Of a DNA stretch of 36,070 nucleotides, positions 1 through 7,055 are shown in pieces; position 1 is the first letter of the stretch; every line of letters starts with the position of its first letter. The notes under the pieces are model-generated. The model did not search any database, was not told the origin of the DNA, and worked only from the letters and a program-made list of their open reading frames with translations. The DNA is from Micavibrio sp. GTDB lineage: Bacteria; Pseudomonadota; Alphaproteobacteria; Micavibrionales; Micavibrionaceae. The position numbers and the translations under genes are program-made. The DNA lies in contig JALSJP010000034.1 in NCBI GenBank assembly GCA_026989265.1, positions 1-36,070 on the forward strand. The letters run 5' to 3'.

Positions 1-125
1 AACCATTATAGCGATAATTTGCTGTTATTATTTTGCCTTCTAAAGTTTTGTAATCAGTAGTTTCTGAGCGATCAACACGCATTTTATCAAAGCCTGATAA
101 ATGCAAAATCCCTAATTCTTCATGG
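1..125. repeat. Left copy of 125-bp direct repeat flanking the CRISPR island
   Basis: Positions 1-125 are identical, base for base, to 7061-7185. Identity stops at 125/126 against 7185/7186. The sequence is the 3' part of the glycosyltransferase-like gene that is intact at 7038-7958, so this copy is a gene fragment on the minus strand. The copy starts at the first base of the window, so its true left limit is unknown. It could be an integration or recombination scar, or a contig end created in assembly. Confidence 0.93.
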
Positions 126-375
126 CGAAAACGATGAATCATTATCTAGTGATGCGCGCAAGCACGCATATATAGAGCGAATGGATAAACAGCGCGAGCA
201 AGAGACCGCGCATAAAGAAAAAGAACGCGCATCCGAAAAATTAGAAGATGAATCTCGTCCAGAGAATAACCCTGAATTATCACGTGAAGAAAGGCAACAA
301 GCCTATCTTGATCGTATGTCCTCCGAGAGAGAAGAGAAGCGCCAAAGTCCCGAGCGTGATAAAGGGCGGGAGTAA
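126..375 (+). pseudogene. C-terminal fragment of an unidentified, highly charged protein
   Basis: An open frame runs from the repeat junction at 125/126 to a TAA at 373-375. Downstream of the junction it encodes about 82 residues dominated by Glu, Lys, Arg, Asp and Gln, likely helical or coiled coil. An internal ATG exists at 181 but has no clear ribosome binding site. The frame is open through the junction back to a stop at 58-60, so the fragment looks cut off at its N-terminal side by the rearrangement that made the direct repeat. Charged tails like this occur on mobilization relaxases, which would fit a mobile origin, but no catalytic motif is present and I do not identify the family. Its stop codon lies directly beside the tracrRNA terminator hairpin, which is on the opposite strand. 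Confidence 0.45.
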
Positions 376-483
376 GATGCCCCCGATGGAGTTAACCATA
401 CGGGGGCAGAAACTCTGCGGTGCGATAAAGCACCTTATCATAACAACGATCCGACACGGTTATATTATGAGTTCTAGGAAAAA
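376..483 (-). ncRNA. tracrRNA of the type II-C system
   Basis: Read on the minus strand. Bases 470-449 contain an anti-repeat: an 11-base run (CCGTGTCGGAT) pairs perfectly with the crRNA repeat, and after a bulge TTATGAT pairs with the first seven repeat bases GTCATAG, allowing G-U pairs. A short hairpin follows (GGTGC, loop, GCACC, 419-434). The 3' end is a strong stem of TGCCCCCG with CGGGGGCA (378-408), extended inside by ATGG/CCAT. The order anti-repeat, TGATAAGG-type junction, nexus hairpin and 3' terminator hairpin resembles the Neisseria-type II-C tracrRNA as I know it. It lies divergent from and immediately upstream of cas9. The 5' end is estimated from a possible -10 box. Confidence 0.85.
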
Positions 484-490
484 TTCTGCA

Positions 491-496
491 ATTATA
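491..496 (-). promoter_or_regulatory. Possible -10 box of the tracrRNA promoter
   Basis: The minus strand reads TATAAT here, which places transcription initiation near 483, just before the anti-repeat. No good -35 lies 17 bases upstream. A TTGACT at 506-511 sits too close for this box but correctly for an alternative CAGAAT box at 483-488. Either way a promoter in the cas9 leader pointing away from cas9 is plausible. Confidence 0.4.
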
Positions 497-532
497 GTAA
501 TGATAAGTCAAGATAATTTTGGAGATTTGTTC

Positions 533-3500
533 ATGACATATAATTTAGGAATAGATATTGGTATTGCCTCGGTTGGTTATGCTGGAATAAACAAAGATCA
601 AGAAAATATTATTTTTTGTGGATCGCATATATTTGAAGCAGCAGAAAACCCCAAAACTGGTGCATCGCTAGCAGAGCCACGCCGTGAAAAACGTGGACAG
701 CGCAGAGTTATTGGAAGGCGTTCCCAACGTAAAAAACAAATACGCGCATTATTAACTAGACATGGTTTAAAATACGTAGAGCTTATAGATCAATCGAAAA
801 GCACCGCCCTACCCTTGTCACCATGGAGCTTACGCAAATGTGCCTTGGAAAGAAAACTAACCGACGCAGAATTTGCGCGTGTATTATTTCATATCGCTAA
901 GCATCGCGGATTTCAATCCAATAAAAAAGGTGGCACTGATAAAAATGATACAGAAGGGCAAAAAGTTCTAACTGGCGCAGTTGAGCTTGAAGAAAAATGG
1001 CTTGTATCAGGTGAAAAATCTGTTGCTGCTTATTTATCTACGCAAGCAAAGCAACGGAATGGCGATGGTGATTATACAAATTCGATTAAGCGCGACCTTG
1101 TAAGGGAAGAAGTAAAACAGATTTTTATAGCGCAAAAGAAATTTGGCAATATAAAATCTACGCCTGAACTCCTGAAAGAATATGCGGGCAATGGCAATAA
1201 AGAAGAGCGCAATACTCGTGAGGGCGATGGCATTGCTTTTTTCCAACGACCATTACAATCATCAGAGCATCTTGTAGGTGAATGCACTTTTGAATCGGGC
1301 GAAAAACGCGCTCCTAAACATTCATATACGGCGGAATTATTTGTATTATGGACTAAATTTAATAATACGCGCATTAAAGATACAAAAGGCAATGAACGTG
1401 CCTTAACTCAAGATGAAAAAAATAAATTATCCGAACTTGCTCATAAAAATAAGGGCGGCGTTACCTATAAACAAGCTCGCAAAGAATTGGGCTTATGTGA
1501 TGATGAGCGTTTTAATATCAGTTATCGCAAAATTAAAGAGGAAGATAATAGTTGGAGCAAAATACGTGATACCAGTGAAAAGCGTTATTTCCTCAAATTA
1601 ACAGGATACCATGCTCTTAAAGAGGCTCTTCATACTGGAAGTGATTTTGATTGGCAAAAATGGATTGGATCGCGCATAGATAACCTTGATGACATTGCGC
1701 GTATATTGTCATTTTATGAAGATAAAAAACAAGTCGATGAGATGCTGTCAAAGCATGGCTTAAGTGAAGAGCAAAAGGAAAAGCTTTGTAATATTAAAAG
1801 CTTTAGTAAATCTGTTGATTTATCTCTCAAAGCTTTAAGGCAAATTGCCCCCCTTATGCAAACAGGGGTGAGAGATGACGAAGCTTGCAAGGAAGTATAT
1901 GGCGACCACCGCGCGCAAAAAGAAAATAAAGGGCTAGTGCTAATCCCGCCATTTGAGGATATTCGTAACCCCGTGGTTAATCGAGCATTAGCGCAAACAC
2001 GAAAAGTTATAAATGCCTGTATTCGCAAGCATCTTAAGGAATATGGCATGCCTGAAACTATCATTGTTGAAATGGCGAGGGAGGTTGGTAAAAACTTTAA
2101 AGACCGAAAAGAAGCCGAGCGAGAGCAACTCAAAAACGAAGCCTACCGCAATGAGGCACGTCAACATGCATCAGAAATCCTTGGCATTATAGAAGATAAT
2201 GTTACAGGCACAGATATTTTGAAATATCGTCTGTGGAAAGAACAAGATGGGTTTTGTCCTTATTCTGGTATTTATATGTCACCAGAAGTTATGCAAGATG
2301 GCAGTGCAACACAGATAGATCACCTTATCCCGCGTTCCCGCTCATTTAATAATTCATATATGAATAAGGTTTTATGCATCAGTGATGAAAATCAAAATAA
2401 GGAAAATGAAACACCAGTAGAATATTTTACACGCATCGGGCGTAAAATTTCTTCATTGGAGAGCTTCTCTAAAACATTACCGCATAAAAAAGCTGAAAAT
2501 TTACTAATAGAAAATTATGACGCAAGAAAATCAGATGAATGGAAATCTCGCGCACTTAATGACACGCGCTATATTGCTCGACTTTTAAAAAGCCATTTAG
2601 AAGAAAACCTTAATGTTAAAATACAAGTTCGTAACGGAGCATTAACAGCTAATTTACGTGGGCAATGGGGTTTTGGGAAGAAAACCCGCAGCAATGACCG
2701 TCACCATGCACTTGATGCAATAGTGATTGCTTGTTCTACACAAAGCATGGTGCAGAAACTTTCTAGCTGGGATAAATATGATGCTAGGCGTAAAAAACCG
2801 TCAGAGCGTCCATTGCCACCAAAGCCATGGAATACATTTCGTGATGATGCGATTAATGCCGTTAACAATATATTCGTCTCCCGTATGCCTGTACGTAAAA
2901 TCACAGGATCAGCGCATCAAGATACTATTCGTAGTATTCGCGAGATAGATGGACAAACAAAAATTATTCAGCGCATAAAACTTAAATCGCTAACATTGGC
3001 TAAATTAGAAGATATGGTTGATAAAGAGCGTAACTTTAAGCTCTATAATGTCTTGAAACAGCGGCTTGAAGAGCATGGCGGTAAGGCAGACAAAGCATTT
3101 GCCACTCCTATATATATGCCCATCAATGACCCAACGAAAACTGCACCTCGTATTAATTCTGTGAATATTATTACAAAGGAAAAAACTGGCATAATAATCA
3201 ATGAAGGGCTTGCTAGTAACGGCGACATGGCACGCGTTGATGTGTTTAAGAAAAATGGTAAGTACTTTCTTGTGCCTATCTATGTCCACCAAATTAGAGA
3301 TGGAAAAGGGAAACTACCAAACAAGGCTATTCTTGCTAATAAAGACGAAAAAGACTGGGAAGAGATGGACGATAAAGACTTCATATTCTCGCTTTGTAAA
3401 AATGATCTTGTCCATGTAAAAAGCAAAAAAGAGGAATATTTTGCGTATTATGTTGGTACTCATCGAGGTACGGGCGCAATAAATACCCGCGCACATGATC

Positions 3501-3670
3501 GTGATGAATCTTTTGGAAAAAATGGCGATTCAAGTATGGGCGTTAAAACTTTATTATCTTTTGAGAAGTATTCTGTAGATTATTTTGGCAATAAACACAA
3601 AATAGAAAAGGAAAAAAGACTTGGCGTGGCGCAGTGTAATGATTCAAAATCCTGCGAAGATAAGCCTTAA
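533..3670 (+). CDS. cas9: CRISPR-associated endonuclease Cas9, type II-C
   Basis: RNA-guided DNA endonuclease of 1045 residues, a typical size for II-C and short compared with II-A. RuvC-I is NLGIDIGIASVG with D8. The Arg-rich bridge helix is at about residues 50-72. RuvC-II is TIIVEMARE with E513. The HNH domain contains QIDHLIP (H597) and ENQNK (N620), spaced as in Neisseria Cas9. RuvC-III is NDRHHALDAIVIAC with H725 and D728. The later VSRMPVRK region fits the wedge/PAM-interacting part. All nuclease residues are present, so the enzyme looks active. I chose ATG 533 because GGAG lies 9-12 bases upstream and the protein then begins right before RuvC-I; the frame is open upstream to 248, but that stretch is the tracrRNA locus. 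cas1 follows with a 50-base overlap. The PAM cannot be deduced here. Confidence 0.97.
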   Translation: MTYNLGIDIGIASVGYAGINKDQENIIFCGSHIFEAAENPKTGASLAEPRREKRGQRRVIGRRSQRKKQIRALLTRHGLKYVELIDQSKSTALPLSPWSLRKCALERKLTDAEFARVLFHIAKHRGFQSNKKGGTDKNDTEGQKVLTGAVELEEKWLVSGEKSVAAYLSTQAKQRNGDGDYTNSIKRDLVREEVKQIFIAQKKFGNIKSTPELLKEYAGNGNKEERNTREGDGIAFFQRPLQSSEHLVGECTFESGEKRAPKHSYTAELFVLWTKFNNTRIKDTKGNERALTQDEKNKLSELAHKNKGGVTYKQARKELGLCDDERFNISYRKIKEEDNSWSKIRDTSEKRYFLKLTGYHALKEALHTGSDFDWQKWIGSRIDNLDDIARILSFYEDKKQVDEMLSKHGLSEEQKEKLCNIKSFSKSVDLSLKALRQIAPLMQTGVRDDEACKEVYGDHRAQKENKGLVLIPPFEDIRNPVVNRALAQTRKVINACIRKHLKEYGMPETIIVEMAREVGKNFKDRKEAEREQLKNEAYRNEARQHASEILGIIEDNVTGTDILKYRLWKEQDGFCPYSGIYMSPEVMQDGSATQIDHLIPRSRSFNNSYMNKVLCISDENQNKENETPVEYFTRIGRKISSLESFSKTLPHKKAENLLIENYDARKSDEWKSRALNDTRYIARLLKSHLEENLNVKIQVRNGALTANLRGQWGFGKKTRSNDRHHALDAIVIACSTQSMVQKLSSWDKYDARRKKPSERPLPPKPWNTFRDDAINAVNNIFVSRMPVRKITGSAHQDTIRSIREIDGQTKIIQRIKLKSLTLAKLEDMVDKERNFKLYNVLKQRLEEHGGKADKAFATPIYMPINDPTKTAPRINSVNIITKEKTGIIINEGLASNGDMARVDVFKKNGKYFLVPIYVHQIRDGKGKLPNKAILANKDEKDWEEMDDKDFIFSLCKNDLVHVKSKKEEYFAYYVGTHRGTGAINTRAHDRDESFGKNGDSSMGVKTLLSFEKYSVDYFGNKHKIEKEKRLGVAQCNDSKSCEDKP

Positions 3671-4538
3671 ACGGGGGCAGCTACATCTTGAAAATGAGGG
3701 CGGGGCTTATACTCTGCCTATAGAAGATATAACTGCTCTTATTTTGGAATCTCCGCAAATAAAACTATCCTCAACCTTGCTTTCTGCCTGTCAGGAGCAA
3801 GGCGTAGCCGTCATCACTTGCGATGATAAGCATATGCCAAACGGAGTTTTACTGCCATTCCAACCCCACTCAAGGCAAAGCCGTATTGCTCACTTGCAAA
3901 TATCATGGTCGCAAAGCTTGAAAAAACGCCTATGGCAACGCGTTGTGCAATGTAAAATCACTAATCAAGCAATTTGCCTTGAAAGTATAGCAGAAAAAGA
4001 CGAATCAAAGCGAATCTACGCCTTAGCATCACGCGTAGATTCTGGGGATACCAAAAATATAGAAGCACAGGCAGCGCGCTATTACTGGCAACGCTTAATG
4101 GGCAAAGATTTCAGGCGCGGAGGTAATGACATCACTAATGCCGCGCTAAACTATGGCTACACCGTACTACGTAGCTTTGTGGCGCGTTCCCAAGTCGCTT
4201 ATGGTTTATTGCCCACATTTGGCATTCATCACTGTAATCAGCTTAATGCCTTTAATCTTACAGATGACATGATGGAAGTTTTTAGACCATTTGTTGATGA
4301 TGTGGTTTGGCATTTAAAAGATAGTGGTAAATTTGATCCAAAAGACAATCAGCTATCTATTAAAATAAGGCAAGAGCTAGCCAATATCGGAAATGTTAAA
4401 TGCATCATTGATGGTAAGTCGCATACAATCACAAATGCTTGCGATCAAATAGCAGCAAGTCTTGTTAATGCCATAGAAGGAAAAACCCCAGCATTATTAA
4501 CTTTGCCCAAAATGAGTATTAGAAAGAAATCATTATGA
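3621..4538 (+). CDS. cas1: CRISPR adaptation integrase Cas1, type II
   Basis: Metal-dependent integrase that inserts new spacers together with Cas2; 305 residues. The start is a TTG at 3621, inside the 3' end of cas9, with AAAAGG just upstream. It is favoured because it yields the N-terminus MAWRSVMIQNPAKISL, the WRSV..-PAK.SL pattern expected for type II Cas1. Active-site candidates are E148 (NIEAQAARYYW), H203/H204 (GIHHCNQLNAFNLTDDMMEVFRP region) and E219, spaced as in S. pyogenes Cas1. The stop overlaps the cas2 start as ATGA. The 50-base overlap with cas9 suggests coupled translation. No csn2 or cas4 is present, which with the gene order defines II-C. Confidence 0.96.
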   Translation: MAWRSVMIQNPAKISLKRGQLHLENEGGAYTLPIEDITALILESPQIKLSSTLLSACQEQGVAVITCDDKHMPNGVLLPFQPHSRQSRIAHLQISWSQSLKKRLWQRVVQCKITNQAICLESIAEKDESKRIYALASRVDSGDTKNIEAQAARYYWQRLMGKDFRRGGNDITNAALNYGYTVLRSFVARSQVAYGLLPTFGIHHCNQLNAFNLTDDMMEVFRPFVDDVVWHLKDSGKFDPKDNQLSIKIRQELANIGNVKCIIDGKSHTITNACDQIAASLVNAIEGKTPALLTLPKMSIRKKSL

Positions 4539-4864
4539 GCGCAGAAAAGGATAGATTTATGTGGTTATTTGTATTTTTTGATCTTCCTACTAAAACTAAA
4601 CCTGAACGCAGCAGCGCAGCGCGTTTTCGTAATTTCCTTTTGAAAGATGGTTATATGATGATACAATTCTCTGTATATGCGCGAATCTGTAATGGAAAAG
4701 ACCGAATCGATAAACATATGATGCGTTTGGAATCAGTTTTGCCTGAATCTGGCTCTATCCGCGCGATGCAGATAACAGATAAACAATATGAACGGACAAA
4801 GATTCTTGTTGGAACAAAGAAAAATAATGAAGAAACAAAGACCGAACAGCTCGTTTTATTTTAA
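4535..4864 (+). CDS. cas2: CRISPR adaptation protein Cas2, type II
   Basis: Small ferredoxin-fold protein of 109 residues that bridges Cas1 dimers in the spacer integration complex. The signature is FVFFDLPTKTKPERS followed by RFRNFLLKDGYMMIQFSVYARIC, with VLPESGSIRAMQITDKQY further on; these match type II Cas2 proteins closely. Its ATG overlaps the cas1 stop in an ATGA. The C-terminus ends QLVLF. It is the last gene of the cas9-cas1-cas2 operon; a hairpin that begins within its last codons may terminate the operon before the array. Confidence 0.95.
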   Translation: MSAEKDRFMWLFVFFDLPTKTKPERSSAARFRNFLLKDGYMMIQFSVYARICNGKDRIDKHMMRLESVLPESGSIRAMQITDKQYERTKILVGTKKNNEETKTEQLVLF

Positions 4865-4879
4865 AGCTATCCGGTCTTT
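4837..4879. terminator. Hairpin between cas2 and the CRISPR array
   Basis: An inverted repeat AAAGACCG (4837-4844) with CGGTCTTT (4872-4879) has an inner AGCT/AGCT pair and T-rich flanking sequence. It spans the cas2 stop codon. Because crRNA transcription runs toward cas2 from the other side, a bidirectional terminator here would separate the two convergent units. The stem is only 8 base pairs with a long interior, so this is a moderate call. Confidence 0.4.
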
Positions 4880-4912
4880 ATCTATATTTATCAGCACCTT
4901 AATAATGCATGT

Positions 4913-6071
4913 ATCATAACATAACCGTGTCGGATGGGAAGCTATGACGATGCTGTGGATGTTGCTTACGATAATGCTATCATAACATAACCGTGTCGGA
5001 TGGGAAGCTATGACGCATGTAAGCTAGGCACTAAAATGTTTTTAATCATAACATAACCGTGTCGGATGGGAAGCTATGACATAAAGGGGCAGGCACAATA
5101 GACGGCTTTAATCATAACATAACCGTGTCGGATGGGAAGCTATGACTATTAATAGTTAATAATCCATAGTATTGGCATCATAACATAACCGTGTCGGATG
5201 GGAAGCTATGACCACCCACACGCAATCGTGTACAGTGTTACAATCATAACATAACCGTGTCGGATGGGAAGCTATGACGAAATTAGTTAGTGAAAATCAT
5301 ATTGATTTAATCATAACATAACCGTGTCGGATGGGAAGCTATGACTCAAGAGCTGGGCATCTGGACGGCGCACATATCATAACATAACCGTGTCGGATGG
5401 GAAGCTATGACTTCCTTGATATGAGCGATGGTATAAATTCTATCATAACATAACCGTGTCGGATGGGAAGCTATGACTGCGCCCATTTAACAATGTATCA
5501 ACCACAATCATAACATAACCGTGTCGGATGGGAAGCTATGACTTTCATTTCATATTCCTTTCAATTTATACGATCATAACATAACCGTGTCGGATGGGAA
5601 GCTATGACTCTATTTCTTCGTATTCGTGATGAGAAATTATCATAACATAACCGTGTCGGATGGGAAGCTATGACAAGGTAACACCAATGTATTTGGTAGC
5701 TCTGATCATAACATAACCGTGTCGGATGGGAAGCTATGACTGATATATTCCTGTGGCTTGTTTTGATGATATCATAACATAACCGTGTCGGATGGGAAGC
5801 TATGACTCAACTGCACGCAATGCATTATCGTATGCCATCATAACATAACCGTGTCGGATGGGAAGCTATGACGCGTAATGTCAATGTGCCTGCACTGTTT
5901 ACATCATAACATAACCGTGTCGGATGGGAAGCTATGACGGTTAGTTTTGAATTGTTTTGAAGCTCCTCATCATAACATAACCGTGTCGGATGGGAAGCTA
6001 TGACATCCTAATGGCTTCCATGCAACTGTGGCTGCATCATAACATAACCGTGTCGGATGGGAAGCTATGAC
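4913..6071 (-). CRISPR. CRISPR array, 18 repeats and 17 spacers
   Basis: Repeats of 36 bp begin at 4913, 4979, 5045, 5111, 5177, 5243, 5310, 5376, 5442, 5507, 5573, 5639, 5705, 5771, 5837, 5903, 5969 and 6036. All 18 look identical. Spacers are 30 bp, except one of 29 (5478-5506) and two of 31 (5279-5309, 6005-6035). On the minus strand the repeat starts GTCATAGCTTCCC, like other II-C repeats, and ends GGTTATGTTATGAT. The tracrRNA anti-repeat pairs with this strand, so crRNAs are read toward cas2. No degenerate end repeat marks a leader-distal end, so acquisition polarity is undecided. I noticed no spacer matching the rest of the window, but this was judged by eye. Confidence 0.98.
6036..6044 (-). 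promoter_or_regulatory. Extended -10 promoter inside the CRISPR repeat (first of 18)
   Basis: On the minus strand every repeat ends in TGTTATGAT, which fits the extended -10 consensus TGnTATAAT with one mismatch. Neisseria II-C repeats end in a similar TGCTACAAT box that starts each crRNA within its spacer. By analogy, transcription would begin about 6 bases into the spacer and leave roughly 24 spacer bases. The same box occurs at the low-coordinate end of each repeat. Confidence 0.6.
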
Positions 6072-6125
6072 GAACCTGTAAAATATATTGCATTATTTCT
6101 TTACTATGTCATAATATTAGCAGGA

Positions 6126-6141
6126 TATAATAATTTAGGAG
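6126..6141 (+). promoter_or_regulatory. Possible -10 box and ribosome binding site of parD
   Basis: TATAAT at 6126-6131 is followed by TAGGAG at 6136-6141, about 9 bases before the parD ATG at 6151. The -10 to start distance is short, giving a brief leader. An 8-base palindrome TAATATTA (6112-6119) just upstream could be an operator for the ribbon-helix-helix antitoxin. No convincing -35 is visible. Confidence 0.4.
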
Positions 6142-6150
6142 TGCATAAGA

Positions 6151-6402
6151 ATGATTTCCGAAAATTTAAACGTGCGCATTCGTGGAGAATTACAAGCTCA
6201 CTTACAGCAGCAAATAGGAGAGGGCGGCCTGTATGAAAATGCTAGCGAGTATATTCGTGCACTTATTCGCCGTGATTTAAAAACCCGTACTGAGTCATGG
6301 GATTGGTTAAAAAAGCATTTAGAGCCAGCCTTGCGAGCAGATGAAAGTGTTTATATATCTGTATCTGCCCAAGATGTTATTAATAGAAATAAAGGCTTAT
6401 AA
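6151..6402 (+). CDS. parD: ParD-family antitoxin
   Basis: A protein of 83 residues with an N-terminal ribbon-helix-helix pattern: NLNVRIRGELQAHLQQQI followed by YENASEYIRALIRRDL. This is the ParD/CopG arrangement of a DNA-binding half and a second helix, with a C-terminal tail that would wrap the toxin. A TAGGAG ribosome binding site supports the ATG. The toxin gene follows after 2 bases, so the two are one operon, and ParD presumably represses its own promoter together with the toxin. The pair lies between the CRISPR array and the right direct repeat, inside the island. Confidence 0.85.
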   Translation: MISENLNVRIRGELQAHLQQQIGEGGLYENASEYIRALIRRDLKTRTESWDWLKKHLEPALRADESVYISVSAQDVINRNKGL

Positions 6403-6404
6403 CT

Positions 6405-6743
6405 GTGGGTGAGTATATCTTTTTTCCATCTGCTAATAATGAGCTAGATAAAATATGGTCATATAGCGAAGATACACATGGTACACGCCAAGCTGAAAAA
6501 TATATGATTGGTTTGCATACATATTTACAAAAATTATCAGATAAAGAAATTATTTGGAAATCACTTCCTCAAAAGTGGGTAGTTCCTGAAGATTTAGATG
6601 TTCAGATATATTTTAATAAATACGAATATCACTTCATATATTTCCGTGAGTTTTTAAATAAAAAAATTGGTATAATGAGTATTCTTCATGAAACCATGGA
6701 TATTCCTATACGACTTAAAGGAGACTTGCGTAAGATAAAATAA
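6405..6743 (+). CDS. parE: ParE-family toxin (RelE/ParE superfamily)
   Basis: A protein of 112 residues with the ParE pattern FFPSANNELDKIWSYSEDT, then QAEKYMIGLHTYLQKLSD, and a central strand region NKYEYHFIYFREFLNKKIGI followed by SILHETMDIP. ParE toxins usually poison DNA gyrase, but other members of the superfamily cut mRNA, so the target cannot be read from sequence alone. The start is a GTG at 6405, two bases after the parD stop, consistent with translational coupling. The frame is intact from start to stop and the length is near the usual 95-105 residues, so the toxin appears functional. Confidence 0.85.
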   Translation: MGEYIFFPSANNELDKIWSYSEDTHGTRQAEKYMIGLHTYLQKLSDKEIIWKSLPQKWVVPEDLDVQIYFNKYEYHFIYFREFLNKKIGIMSILHETMDIPIRLKGDLRKIK

Positions 6744-6837
6744 AACCATATTTTCCATATGATACATTATCACTCAAGTAATCTAGGAATAAAATCACAT
6801 CAATGAGCAGCCCTACTTGTTGAACTAATATATTAAT

Positions 6838-7055
6838 TCAACAATATTTGTCACGCCACGCAAGATTTTCAGGATTAACAAAGGCAGGGATTGTTATCTG
6901 TGCGGGTAGTTTATTATAATTATCACTGCCCTTAATAGCGTCAGAAAAATCAATTATGCCATTCGGCTTAATTCTAATGTTACCTGAATCAAAAAGCCTA
7001 TGCGCGCGATAAAAGGTAAAATATATGTTTGATAATATTAAATAGCTGTCTCACC
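6838..7055 (-). pseudogene. C-terminal remnant of an unidentified protein, possibly a restriction endonuclease
   Basis: A minus-strand frame, open from about 7055 to a TGA at 6838-6840, reads in part FYRAHRLFDSGNIRIKP, then GIIDFSDAIKG, then LPAQITIPAFVNPENLAWR. It has no start codon and its upstream side ends at the right direct repeat. The pattern of a His-Arg-Leu-Phe-Asp-x-Gly segment, a short strand and a terminal LP..I.IP..NP.NL.WR tail recalls the C-termini of HNH-type restriction endonucleases, but that is an impression, not a match. The region between parE and the repeat (6744-7060) otherwise shows no gene. Confidence 0.4.

Noticed and set aside
248-532. A 95-codon in-frame extension ahead of Cas9
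   Set aside because: It covers the tracrRNA hairpins and anti-repeat, its translation has no Cas9 character, and ATG 533 has a good ribosome binding site directly before RuvC-I.
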